Origin: Candidatus Trichofilum aggregatum
GTDB taxonomy: Bacteria; Chloroflexota; Anaerolineae; Promineifilales; Promineifilaceae
Length of the DNA: 44,035 nucleotides
Direction: 5' to 3'
NCBI GenBank assembly: GCA_016716885.1
Contig: JADJUV010000070.1
Coordinates: 1-44,035 of the forward strand
Shown here: positions 25,149 through 34,016 of the stretch, piece by piece
Position numbering within the stretch: position 1 is the first letter of the stretch
Layout of the letters: every line of letters begins with the position of its first letter
Program-made: the position numbers and the translations under genes
The notes under the pieces: model-generated
Database searches by the model: none
What the model saw: the letters and a program-made list of their open reading frames with translations, nothing else
Told to the model about the DNA's origin: nothing

Positions 25149-25916
25149 TCAACGAGAAGGTGAGGGTTCCAACAGTTGTGCCCGTAGCGTAGCCCGGCGG
25201 GTTTCATCAACCCCAATCTGGTCTAGATAAGCCAACACACCACCGTACCGTTCATCAAAATAAGCAAACAAATCTACCATGACCTCTGGGGGGGATTGCA
25301 GAATTTGCTGGTACCGCTCCAGATTAACCCCGTCACGCGTCGCGGCCGCGAGCAGGCCAGGAATAAGTGGTTCCAGGTTGGCCCGGCTTTGGGCATAATC
25401 CTCAGCGATGGTGGGCACGGGCACACCCACCGCCGCTAACAGCAGGGCAATAACAATGCCGGTGCGATCTTTGCCCACTTTGCAGTGTACCAGGAGAGGG
25501 AAAGCGTCAGGCGTCGCGGCCGCGTTCAGCACCGCCCCCAACGTGCCATGACACCCATCAACAATAATCTGGTAGAGATGGAGCAAATTTCGCGGCGGGC
25601 CACCGCCGGGCAACATTTCCCGCCAGGCCACATAATCATACAGGGGCATATGCCGGTATTGCACCTGCGGCAACAAAGCCAAAACATTCGGCTCTTCATT
25701 GATTTCCGCCTGGCGACGCAAATCAATAACCGTGTTTAAATCATAAGCCAACAACGTTTTCTGACCTTCGGGCGTCAAGGCATGTAAACTATCAGAGCGG
25801 AACAGGGCAAAGGGGCGGGTAAAACGCCCATCGGTGGTGGCATACCCGCCGACATGGCGTAAATTGACGGTGCCCGGCAAAAGCAAACGGCGTGAAACAT
25901 CCGGGATCATCATCAC
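25149..25916 (-). CDS. Tyrosine-phosphatase-like protein (Y_phosphatase3 type)
   Basis: A 255-residue soluble protein. The N-terminus NLRHVGGYATTDGR and the FRSDSLHALTPEG segment are typical of the PF13350 family, and the active-site loop is HCKVGKDRTG with the catalytic Cys, Lys/Asp and Arg in place. Family members dephosphorylate phosphotyrosine, phosphoserine or phosphoinositides. Its start codon overlaps the end of the preceding membrane protein gene by four bases (ATGA), and the next gene begins 16 bases downstream, so the three form an operon. Two GCGGCCGC sites encode Ala-Ala-Ala. Confidence 0.88.
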   Translation of the reverse strand: MMMIPDVSRRLLLPGTVNLRHVGGYATTDGRFTRPFALFRSDSLHALTPEGQKTLLAYDLNTVIDLRRQAEINEEPNVLALLPQVQYRHMPLYDYVAWREMLPGGGPPRNLLHLYQIIVDGCHGTLGAVLNAAATPDAFPLLVHCKVGKDRTGIVIALLLAAVGVPVPTIAEDYAQSRANLEPLIPGLLAAATRDGVNLERYQQILQSPPEVMVDLFAYFDERYGGVLAYLDQIGVDETRRATLRAQLLEPSPSR

Positions 25917-26383
25917 GCCTTACTCCGCCGCAGACCATAAGCCAGCAATGTTTGCGGGTGAAAAAGCCAAAGCAGCCCCAAGAGCGGCTGTATCAGCGGA
26001 AAATACCCATAATCGGCGCCAAAATTTCGCCAGACGGTGCCACCAATCGCCTCCGCATATGCGGGCATCAGGCTAAGCCCACCCACAATAAATGTCATCA
26101 CCGTTTCAAACACCAGCACAGCTACCGAAAGTTGCCAGGCCCATTTGCGCCGGTAGGCAAAACCAATGGTCGCGATGAGGTAACACAGGGCAGCGATACC
26201 ACTCAGCGCTACACCCACGTAATTGGTAATATCGTCCTTAAAAAACCCCTGATAAACAGCTCGCACGCCGGTGGAAAGGGCGAGTACCGGGTAAGAAATG
26301 GCTAAAATTGTGCCAGCCCCACGAATGAATCCGGTCATGGCGTTTTCGTTGGCGGGATTACTTTGTTCTAGTTGACTCATCAT
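25913..26383 (-). CDS. Small four-helix membrane protein, unknown function
   Basis: About 156 residues with four hydrophobic segments (around ILAISYPVLALSTG, VGVALSGIAALCYLIATIGF, LSVAVLVFETVMTFIVGGL and FPLIQPLLGLLWLF). No family is named with confidence. The start is set at one of two adjacent Met codons (26383 or 26380) behind AAAGAGG. First gene of an apparent operon with the phosphatase and the large membrane protein. Confidence 0.7.
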   Translation of the reverse strand: MMSQLEQSNPANENAMTGFIRGAGTILAISYPVLALSTGVRAVYQGFFKDDITNYVGVALSGIAALCYLIATIGFAYRRKWAWQLSVAVLVFETVMTFIVGGLSLMPAYAEAIGGTVWRNFGADYGYFPLIQPLLGLLWLFHPQTLLAYGLRRSKA

Positions 26384-26558
26384 GACCTCTTTCACATTGC
26401 ACATTTGACCAGCCCAAGTATGCTTATGGCTGTTTGAGGGTAGTTATACTCAAATTATAATCCATTGCCAGTTTAGACATGAGAGAATCACCCCCTTGCT
26501 CCTGCCCACAAACTGTGCCAGGTGAGGCATTGTAGGCCCAATTTTCAGGATAAAACTC

Positions 26559-27089
26559 ATGAGCAAATCTTATAACACCACTGAAGACGATAAAGTAACA
26601 CCGGTGATGGTGTACACAAAAACAGAGATGATTTGGGGTGATGTGATCACGCCCAAAGCCATCCGTATCGGTATCTGGCTCAAAACGGACATGGCCCCCA
26701 GTATTGTGAACCTGTATGGCGCGCACATTCTTAATCTGAGCGGTGATGTACCATCTCGACCGGTGGCTTATAGCCATGTGGCCGTTCCCATCAAACTTGT
26801 TATTGGTTTTCACCCCATGCCCAGTGTGCAAGAACAGCAATTTTATGATCCTCAGGAACCGAATCGGAAGATGGAATCGGTGGTCGTCTCATTGGGACTG
26901 CTCCAGTATCGGGGGACTTTGCGCATGGCTACGTCAGCCAATTTGCGACAATATCTAGATGTGAACCGTGATGAGTTTACCTCTATGTTCGATGTGGATG
27001 TAAGCCATCCGCGTATGCCCCAGGGGCGCACCTTTCATTTAACGCACGCTATCTTGCGGAGCAGCGAGGCCGTTTTCGCCCAACCTTAG
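26559..27089 (+). CDS. Hypothetical protein, 176 residues
   Basis: Not recognised. The product looks soluble, with alternating hydrophobic residues suggesting beta structure (IRIGIWLKTDMAPSIVNLYG and ESVVVSLGLLQYRGTLRMAT). An AGGA site precedes the ATG. It is divergent from the membrane-protein operon, so the 170 bases between hold promoters for both. No GCGGCCGC site occurs in it. Confidence 0.65.
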   Translation: MSKSYNTTEDDKVTPVMVYTKTEMIWGDVITPKAIRIGIWLKTDMAPSIVNLYGAHILNLSGDVPSRPVAYSHVAVPIKLVIGFHPMPSVQEQQFYDPQEPNRKMESVVVSLGLLQYRGTLRMATSANLRQYLDVNRDEFTSMFDVDVSHPRMPQGRTFHLTHAILRSSEAVFAQP

Positions 27090-27525
27090 CTCATGCGTGG
27101 CTTAATTACAGCAGGGCGTAAATTGGTTTCGCGTTCAAATGCCCGCTAAAGCGTCCACTCCGGAATCGAGGCTTTAGCCGGTTCTTGGATCGTATTTAGG
27201 ATCAAGGATGAAATAACCTGCGGAACTGAGATGAAAGGCTCAACCAACTTTATCCAAGTCTTTGGTAGATTGAGTCGGAAGACCCATCCCCCTGACCCCC
27301 TTCCCTCGGGAAGGGGGAACCATAGCGGCGCGGTTTTTCGGGGCATTCGCCCCGAAAAACCCAGAAAAGTTCCCCGCCCCTGGGGGCGGGGTTAGGGGTG
27401 GATGAAAATGCCTGATAAAATGGCCTAGCCCTAAGAAATTGGACTGTGGAAAAGCCGTGCTTCGATAAGCTCCGCCCTCGACAAAGTTAACTGTTACCCT
27501 ACAAACCGCTAAGGTTTAACCCAGT
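27090..27525. repeat. Intergenic region with hairpin repeats
   Basis: No gene is seen. It holds a GAGGCTTTAGCCGG word (also at about 32414), a GAGTCGGAAGACCCA word whose reverse complement is at about 32310, and a perfect 11-bp hairpin: GTTTTTCGGGG (27333-27343), loop CATTCG, CCCCGAAAAAC (27350-27360). Nearly the same hairpin is at 40681-40707. The hairpin may terminate the preceding gene, but it lies 240 bases past the stop. Confidence 0.6.
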
Positions 27526-29616
27526 ATGCTTATGAGCCAGGACATTTTGCCCGGACAAAGTTACCCCTTAGGGGCCACGGTTTACCCCGATGGGGTTAAT
27601 TTTGCCCTTTTCAGCCAGCACGCGGCCGCAATCGAACTCCTCTTGTTTGACCCCAGCGATCTCACCCGGCCCACTCACGTCATCCCCCTCGATCCCAAAA
27701 CCAACAAGACCTTTTACTATTGGCACGCCTTCGTGCCCGGCATTGGTTCGGGGCAGGTGTATGCTTATCGGGCCTATGGCCCTTACGCCCCGGAGAAAGG
27801 ATACCGGTTTGATGGCAAAAAGGTGCTGTTAGACCCGTACACCCGAGCGGTGGTGGGCAAGAGCAACTATGACCGAGGCGCGGCCGCGGCCCCTGGTGAT
27901 AATTGCGCCACCGCCCTCAAAGGGGTTGTCGTAGACACCCACACCTACGATTGGCAGGGGGACAAACGGCTGCACAACGGCTCCGACCTGGTGATCTACG
28001 AGATGCACGTCAAAGGGTTCACCCGTCACCCCTCATCTGGGCTGGCCCCAGAAAAACAGGGAACCTACGCCGGTCTCATCGAAAAGATACCCTACCTCAA
28101 AAGCCTGGGCATTACGGCGGTGGAACTTCTGCCAGTGCATGAGTTTGACGAACAAGATGCCCACGGTGGTTTAACCAACTACTGGGGTTACAGTCCCATC
28201 GCCTTTTTCGCCCCGCACAGTGGTTATAGCTCACGCCAAGACCCCGTTGGCCCAGTAGATGAATTCCGTGACATGGTCAAAGCCTTACACCAGGCAGGTA
28301 TCAAGGTCATTTTGGATGTGGTTTTTAATCACACGGCCGAGGTAGATGAAAAAGGGCCTGTTTTGTCTTTTCGGGGGCTGGAAAACGAAGGTTATTACAT
28401 TTTGGATCCGGCCAATCGCGGCCGCTACCTCAACTACACCGGTTGTGGCAACACCGTCAACGCCAACCACTCCATCGTCCGGCGCATGATTCTGCAATGT
28501 TTACAATATTGGGTCACGGAGATGCATGTGGATGGTTTCCGCTTTGACCTGGCTTCAACCATGGCGCGGGGCGAATTTGGTGAACCTCTACTTAGCCCCC
28601 CCATCCTCTGGTCCATCGAATCAGACCCCATTTTGGCCGGGGCCGAAATCATTGCCGAAGCCTGGGATGCCGGTGGTTTATACCAGGTTGGCTCCTTCAT
28701 TGGCGACCGTTTTCGGGAGTGGAATGGGCAATATCGGGATGATGTGCGCCGCTTCGTCAAGAGCGATCCGGGCACGCTGAATCACCTGTCCATGCGCCTG
28801 CTCAGTAGCCCGGACATCTATCCCCAACCCGACCGCCACACCAAACGCAGTGTGCATCTCATCACCTGCCACGATGGTTTTACGCTGAATGATCTGGTGT
28901 CTTACAACGAAAAGCACAACGAAATAAATCGGGAAGGCAATCGGGATGGGCACAATGATAATCTTAGTTGGAACTGCGGTGTTGAAGGGCCAACCAGCGA
29001 TCCGGCTATTGAAGCGTTGCGCCTGCGCCAGATCAAAAACCTGCTTACCATTCTGTTTGTCTCCCAGGGCACACCGATGATCCTGATGGGTGATGAGGTA
29101 CGGCGGACGCAGTTGGGCAATAACAATGCCTACTGCCAGGACAATGAAATTAGTTGGTTTGACTGGCAATTGGTGGAGCAACATGCCGGGCTGTTACGGT
29201 TTACCCAGGGGCTGATCCGGATTCACCAGCAGTATCGGATTTTTCACCAGATGCAATATCTGACGGGTCGGCGGGAATGGGGTGAGCCGTACATCGAGTG
29301 GCATGGTATTCATTTGCACCAACCGGATTGGCGTTATGATTCGCGCACGCTGGCCTTTACCCTGAGCCATACACTCCAGGGTGAGTTGATTCACGTCATT
29401 TTGAATGCGTTCTGGCAACCGCTCATTTTTGAACTCCCCGCCTTACCGGACAACGAACGTTGGCACCGGGTAGTGGACACCTCATTGCCCGCGCCTGATG
29501 ATTACACACCAGAAGACGAAACGCGGCCGCATCCCCTCTTCACCTATATCGCCCAACCCCGTTCTTCCATTATCCTCATAGCCAAAACCACTCCACTGAC
29601 CGACGCAAAAGCATAA
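27526..29616 (+). CDS. glgX: Glycogen debranching enzyme GlgX
   Basis: A full-length 696-residue GH13 isoamylase-type enzyme that cleaves alpha-1,6 branches from glycogen after phosphorylase action. Seen in order: an N-terminal CBM48-like domain (YPLGATVYPDGVNFALFSQH), DLVIYEMHVKGFT, the barrel motifs VILDVVFNHTAE, VDGFRFDLAS (nucleophile Asp), IIAEAWDAGG (acid Glu) and CHDGFTLNDLV (transition-state Asp), then the C-terminal beta domain. The tetrapeptide region GDEVRRTQLGNNNAYCQ is typical of GlgX. The start could be 27526 or 27532; neither has a strong ribosome site. No other glycogen gene lies nearby. Confidence 0.93.
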   Translation: MLMSQDILPGQSYPLGATVYPDGVNFALFSQHAAAIELLLFDPSDLTRPTHVIPLDPKTNKTFYYWHAFVPGIGSGQVYAYRAYGPYAPEKGYRFDGKKVLLDPYTRAVVGKSNYDRGAAAAPGDNCATALKGVVVDTHTYDWQGDKRLHNGSDLVIYEMHVKGFTRHPSSGLAPEKQGTYAGLIEKIPYLKSLGITAVELLPVHEFDEQDAHGGLTNYWGYSPIAFFAPHSGYSSRQDPVGPVDEFRDMVKALHQAGIKVILDVVFNHTAEVDEKGPVLSFRGLENEGYYILDPANRGRYLNYTGCGNTVNANHSIVRRMILQCLQYWVTEMHVDGFRFDLASTMARGEFGEPLLSPPILWSIESDPILAGAEIIAEAWDAGGLYQVGSFIGDRFREWNGQYRDDVRRFVKSDPGTLNHLSMRLLSSPDIYPQPDRHTKRSVHLITCHDGFTLNDLVSYNEKHNEINREGNRDGHNDNLSWNCGVEGPTSDPAIEALRLRQIKNLLTILFVSQGTPMILMGDEVRRTQLGNNNAYCQDNEISWFDWQLVEQHAGLLRFTQGLIRIHQQYRIFHQMQYLTGRREWGEPYIEWHGIHLHQPDWRYDSRTLAFTLSHTLQGELIHVILNAFWQPLIFELPALPDNERWHRVVDTSLPAPDDYTPEDETRPHPLFTYIAQPRSSIILIAKTTPLTDAKA

Positions 29617-29719
29617 CTGAAGAAAATCACCACAATTCACTGACTCCATCCACCCAATTCCCTGCTACACTATAGAGTAAGGATAAAATATATTCTTGTC
29701 TGGTTAAAGGAGTCACCCC

Positions 29720-30676
29720 ATGCGCACAAACACAGAACCCCTTGTTGTCCCCGCTCTACATTCCTTTTTGTCTGGCCTGATTGATTACGCCGGACTCTAT
29801 CCCCCAGCTCAACTACCACTGCACGAAGCCATGAAACATTATTATGACTATTTGCGCTCACCGGATCGTTGGATGCTGGGGCATTTTGTGATAGGTGTGG
29901 GGCAGTTAGCCCCCTTGACCGCCATTCTCAATGAACATCCGTATTTGCTGGATGTGGAGCCGTTGTCTTTGGCGGTGGTGGGGCAGGGTGGAGCCACGGA
30001 AGAGGATTTTTTGGACAATTGCCGGGAGGACGCGGCCGCAATCCAAGCATTTCTTGAAGCCCACCCCAACCGGGTACACGTGGCTCAGGTAGAACTCAAA
30101 CCGCCCGCACAAACGGCCGCGGCCGCGGTCACCCAACTCCTACAAAACACCAAAGCCGTCTTTAGTCTGCCCATTTATTATGAACTCAGCCTGGGTGAAA
30201 ATTGGGAGGAACAACTGGATGCGGCCGCGACCGGCATCGCCGAATTTGGCCCCGGGGCCGGTTTGAAACTACGCACCGGTGGCCTCGTGCCTGAGGCCTT
30301 TCCTTCCGTTTCCCAGGTAGCCGCCGTACTCACCGCCTGCCTGGATGCCAAAATCCCTCTCAAATGTACAGCCGGATTGCACCACCCCATCCGTCACTAT
30401 CGGGATGAGGTGCAGGCTAAAATGCATGGGTTCATCAACGTGTTTGGCGCGGGCATGCTCGTCTACGACGACAATTTGAGTTCGTCTCAGCTAAATCTGG
30501 TTATCAGCGACGAACACGCCGATCATTTTGTTTTTGACGAGCGAGGTTTCCACTGGCAGGTATATGAGGTGAAGGCCGACCAGGTCGCGGCCGCGCGCCA
30601 ATCCCTCTTCATCTCCTTCGGCAGTTGCAGCTTCGACGACCCCCTTAACGATATGCGGGCACTCGGCTGGCTCTAA
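29720..30676 (+). CDS. Conserved hypothetical protein, 318 residues
   Basis: Not assigned to a characterised family. A strong AAGGAG site fixes the start. The sequence opens with LIDYAGLYPPAQLPLHEAM, has alternating strands and helices compatible with an alpha/beta barrel, and near the C-terminal half carries PLKCTAGLHHPIRHY followed by MHGFINVFGAGML, a His-rich segment that looks like an active or metal site. Similar proteins occur as hypotheticals in other environmental bacteria, from memory. Four GCGGCCGC sites encode Ala-Ala-Ala. It is 103 bases after glgX and could be co-transcribed. Confidence 0.72.
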   Translation: MRTNTEPLVVPALHSFLSGLIDYAGLYPPAQLPLHEAMKHYYDYLRSPDRWMLGHFVIGVGQLAPLTAILNEHPYLLDVEPLSLAVVGQGGATEEDFLDNCREDAAAIQAFLEAHPNRVHVAQVELKPPAQTAAAAVTQLLQNTKAVFSLPIYYELSLGENWEEQLDAAATGIAEFGPGAGLKLRTGGLVPEAFPSVSQVAAVLTACLDAKIPLKCTAGLHHPIRHYRDEVQAKMHGFINVFGAGMLVYDDNLSSSQLNLVISDEHADHFVFDERGFHWQVYEVKADQVAAARQSLFISFGSCSFDDPLNDMRALGWL

Positions 30677-30685
30677 GAAAAAAAG

Positions 30686-30878
30686 GAGACTGAGAGATTG
30701 AGAGACTGAGAGATTTGGCTCATTGGGAATTCAGGGAGTTGACATGGAGCTGTGGTTGCCCTGTTGGGGCACAAGGCCAGCCAAATGCTCTCAGTCTCTC
30801 AGTCTCTCAGTCTCCAGTCTCTCAGTCTCTCAGTCCCCAGTCTCTCAGTCTCTCAGTCCCCAGTCTCTCAATCTCCCC
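30686..30878. repeat. GAGA-type word repeats, both orientations
   Basis: GGAGACTGAGAGATTGAGAG and on at 30686-30716, then a tandem run of TCTCAGTCTCTCAGTC words with CCAGTCTC interruptions at 30789-30878, the reverse complement. Unit length is about 8-10 bases with a 28-30-base higher-order period. It lies between convergent genes and may form a long hairpin. Confidence 0.7.
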
Positions 30879-30883
30879 CTCCC

Positions 30884-32026
30884 CTACCACTTCCCACTCC
30901 GGCCGCCCCCCGACGACCGTCCACCCCCAAACGAACTCCGGCTCGAACTGCTGGAACGACTACCAAAACTACTGCTGGAACTCGTGCTCTGCACTTTTCG
31001 CGGAATGGTGCTTTCCTTCGTGTCATGGTAAGTACAGCTACGGCAATCATAGGTTGTACGGCGCAAGCCAGTACTCGTGTAAGTGGGCTGGCTCACCACC
31101 GTAGAATCCACTTCCATCGCCCGGTGATCACACTGCGGGCACTTTTTGTAGCGGGAGAACCAGGCCACATAAGGCACAATCTCATGGTGCTGGCAGTTGG
31201 GACATTGCCATACATCATAATCCACCGATTGCAACGACTCTTCCAACCGTTGCCCTTCCTGCAAAAAAGCATCATCGGCCGACTCATCCAGGCGTACCAT
31301 GTCTGTCATGTTACAGGCCGAGCAGGTACGCCGCCGGTAACGCCGAAACCGGGACAATCCGGCCCAACTGGCCCCCAAGATACCCGCCGTTCCCCCACCG
31401 GCCAGCCAGGGAATGGCGTCCTTGTCCACGCCAGAAAAAACCGATGGGGTTGACGAGACTGCGGTGGAAGGGGGTGAAGACTCAACGACACCCTCATCTG
31501 AGGCCAGGGGCAGGCTGGTATCTCCATTTCCCTGCACGCGGGCCACAATCGCCTCAGTCCCGGCAACAATTCCCTGGCTAAAATCACCCTCCTGAAAATA
31601 GGGGATGATCACCCGGTCAATAATGGAACCTAGACCATCCTCATCCGCCGGGCCATAACCCGCCCCCAGTTCAATTCGCAACTCTCGATCCTCAATGGCT
31701 ACCAGGAGCAAAATGCCATCGTTGCGTTCGGCATCCCCAATGCCCCACTCGTTAAACAGGTTGGTGGCAAACGATTCAATGGTCTCGTCACCGGTATCAT
31801 ATTCAAAAATAGAGCGAACGGTCAGAACAGTTATTTCCACATCTTGGGTCTCATAAGCCTCGGTCAGCAAGGTACGAATCTCGCTCTCATGAGAGGCGTC
31901 TATGACGTCCGCAAAATCGTTTACATACAAATCTTCCCAGACGGGGTAGTTGCTTTGGGCATACCCTACCTGCCACCAACCCCAGCTCATCAGCAAAACC
32001 AACCAAAAGGAAAGTCCACGTTTCAT
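30884..32026 (-). CDS. TPM-domain (YgcG-like) membrane protein with zinc ribbons
   Basis: A 380-residue protein. Signal peptide (MKRGLSFWLVLLMSWGW), then a TPM domain (PF04536) at about residues 30-165 with YVNDFADVIDASHESEIR, ITVLTVRSIFEY and RNDGILLLVAIEDRELRIELG; such domains face the periplasm and have been linked to phosphatase activity or photosystem repair. A membrane helix follows (about ILGASWAGLSRF), then a cytoplasmic part with Cys pairs: CSAC, CPNC, CPQC and CRSC, making probably two zinc ribbons. The tail is Ser/Gly rich (SSSFGSRSSSSSRSSFGGGR), a feature shared with other TPM proteins. Start 32026 follows AAAGGTGA. Confidence 0.83.
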   Translation of the reverse strand: MKRGLSFWLVLLMSWGWWQVGYAQSNYPVWEDLYVNDFADVIDASHESEIRTLLTEAYETQDVEITVLTVRSIFEYDTGDETIESFATNLFNEWGIGDAERNDGILLLVAIEDRELRIELGAGYGPADEDGLGSIIDRVIIPYFQEGDFSQGIVAGTEAIVARVQGNGDTSLPLASDEGVVESSPPSTAVSSTPSVFSGVDKDAIPWLAGGGTAGILGASWAGLSRFRRYRRRTCSACNMTDMVRLDESADDAFLQEGQRLEESLQSVDYDVWQCPNCQHHEIVPYVAWFSRYKKCPQCDHRAMEVDSTVVSQPTYTSTGLRRTTYDCRSCTYHDTKESTIPRKVQSTSSSSSFGSRSSSSSRSSFGGGRSSGGGRSGKW

Positions 32027-32664
32027 ATTTTGTCACCTTTTGTTACGACTATACCGGCCAAGAGGTCATCTGCGAGCCAAAAAGGCTCTGCCCTTTACGG
32101 TTTATTTTCGAGCACGCATGTCTAATTGTAACTAAGATGAACGCCATTCTGCCACTGTGGGTAAGGCAATTGCCTATTTCCATCCATAAACCCATCCCCC
32201 TAGCCCCGCCCCCAGGGGGGGAAGGTTCCCGGCGCGGTCTTTCTCGACAAGGGCCTGCCACCCGAAAAGGCGCCACCAAACCCTTCCCCCCGGAAGGGTC
32301 GTTAGGCCATGGGTCTTCCGACTCAAAGGGCTTAACCAGTGAAAAGCTGTCTAGCCTCATCTCAGTTCGTCCATTATTGAGTTCTTGTCCTTGGGCTCAA
32401 CAGGATAACTACGGAGTCGAGGCTTTAGCCGGAGACCTTCCGACAAAGCAAAGGGTATGCTTCAAATGAGTTGAGCAATGAGTGCCTGGCACGGGGCGCG
32501 AGTTGTATTCAGCCCAGCTTCGTCTGCCCCGTGCCAGGCACTGCATGGAAAGCACCCACCGAAATGAAACAGACCCCAATTAAACAAATCGGTGGACAAT
32601 CAGGCCACTCAAAACTACACTGGTAACAATCCTATTCACATACTAACGAGGAAAAAACAAACCG
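32027..32664. other. 638-base intergenic region, repeats only
   Basis: Separates the divergent TPM and fumarylacetoacetase genes. No gene-like frame is convincing. It holds a GC-rich repeat block at about 32195-32300 related to the hairpin blocks at 27290 and 40640, a GGGTCTTCCGACTC word, a GAGGCTTTAGCCGG word, and a 17-bp perfect inverted repeat at 32481-32542. Confidence 0.55.
32481..32542. repeat. 17-bp perfect inverted repeat (AGTGCCTGGCAC type)
   Basis: AGTGCCTGGCACGGGGC (32481-32497) and GCCCCGTGCCAGGCACT (32526-32542) pair perfectly with a 28-base loop. The AGTGCCTGGCAC core is itself near-palindromic. It lies about 120 bases before the fumarylacetoacetase start. Confidence 0.7.
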
Positions 32665-33932
32665 ATGACCCCAACCATGAAATCGTTTATTGATATTGAT
32701 CCCGATTCCCATTTCCCCTTACAAAACCTGCCTTATGGCATCTTCTCGCGCCCTGGCGAGCTGCCGCGTGCGGGGGTGGCGATTGGCGATTGGGTGTTGG
32801 ATTTAGCGGTGTTGGAGTTTGGTGGTTTTTTTGACCACCCGTTGCTCCGTGGTTTTGCGCCTTTCTCCCAAACCACGCTCAACACGTTTATGTCGTTGGG
32901 CAAACCGGCCTGGCAGGTAGCCCGGCGCATCATTCAGGATATGTTGAGTGCGGACAACCCGGTTTTGCGGGACGATGGGGAACTCCGCGGCCGCGCCCTG
33001 CACCCCCTCGCCAAAGTCCAGATGCACCTCCCCGCTCACATTGGTGATTACACCGACTTTTACTCCTCCCGTGAACATGCGACGAATGTGGGGGTGATGT
33101 TTCGCGGCCGCGAAAATGCCCTCATGCCCAACTGGCTCCACCTGCCCGTGGCCTATCATGGCCGGGCCAGCTCCATCATCCCCAGCGGTGTAGACATCCA
33201 CCGCCCCTACGGCCAAATTATCGAAGGCGAAAGCACCACCCCCATCTTCACCCCCAGCCGCCAGATGGATTTCGAGCTAGAAGTTGGTTTCTTCGTTGGC
33301 CCAGGAAATGAGCTAGGCCGTCCCATCGGCGTCGATCAAGCCCCGACCATATTTTTGGCCTGGTACTGGTCAACGATTGGAGCGCCCGCGACATTCAACG
33401 CTGGGAATATCAGCCCCTTGGCCCCTTCCTGGCGAAAAACCTGGGCACATCCATCTCCCCCTGGATCGTGCCCCTGGAAGCGCTAGAGCCTTTCCGCAGC
33501 CCCGGCCCCACCCAGGAGCCGCAACCCCTGTCCTACCTGCAAAGCATCGGTGATTGGGCTTACGACATTCATCTAGAAGTCCGGTTACAGAGCGAACAGA
33601 TGAACAGCCCCATCACCATTAGCCGCTCCAACTTTCGTCATTTGTACTGGAACATGCCCCAACAACTGGCCCATCACACCGTCACCGGCTGTAATTTGCG
33701 CCCCGGCGATCTGCTGGCCTCCGGCACGATTAGCGGCCCAGAGCCAGATAGCTGTGGCAGTATGCTGGAACTGACCTGGCGCGGTGAAAACCCGCTGGAA
33801 CTACCCACCGGCGAACAGCGCAAATTCCTGGTCGATGGCGATCAGGTAACAATGACCGGCTGGTGTCAGGGCCATGATTACAGAATCGGCTTTGGTGAAG
33901 TCACCGCCCGACTCCTGCCCCCGCTGAACTAA
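32665..33932 (+). CDS. fahA: Fumarylacetoacetase, one frameshift
   Basis: The reconstructed enzyme is about 422 residues, normal for fumarylacetoacetase, which cleaves fumarylacetoacetate to fumarate and acetoacetate in tyrosine breakdown. Seen: N-terminal SH3-like domain (FPLQNLPYGIFSRPG), DFYSSREHATNVGVMFR with metal and catalytic residues, NWLHLPVAYHGRASS, and MDFELEVGFFVGPGNELG. At 33341-33345 (CCCCG) the frame changes: the first part runs into nonsense to 33486, while the other frame reads HIFGLVLVNDWSARDIQRWE and then PLGPFLAKNLGTSISPWIV to the end. A single missing base explains it. The C-terminal part has no separate start. No other tyrosine-degradation genes are adjacent. Confidence 0.88.
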
Positions 33933-33936
33933 AAAA

Positions 33937-33962
33937 GGCATCGCCAAGGGGCGATGCCTTTT
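33937..33962 (+). terminator. Rho-independent-type terminator after fumarylacetoacetase
   Basis: GGCATCGCC (33937-33945), loop AAGG, GGCGATGCC (33950-33958), then TTTT; an A run on the left side makes it usable from the minus strand too. Confidence 0.85.
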
Positions 33963-33985
33963 CAGATGAACAGAAAGTTGGCACT

Positions 33986-34016
33986 AAGAGCCTGTACTCT
34001 TCTAACAGGCTCTTTT
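33986..34016. terminator. Second terminator between convergent genes
   Basis: AAGAGCCTGT (33986-33995), nine-base loop, ACAGGCTCTT (34005-34014), then TT. It lies at the 3' end of the minus-strand lipoprotein gene, whose stop is at 34015, and likely serves that side. Confidence 0.7.

Noticed and set aside
30789..30878. CRISPR array
   Set aside because: Units are 8-10 bases with no unique spacers, and no cas gene is present.
30715..31453. Overlapping plus-strand frames with Ser-Leu-Ser runs
   Set aside because: They are translations of the GAGA-type repeat and the antisense of the TPM gene.
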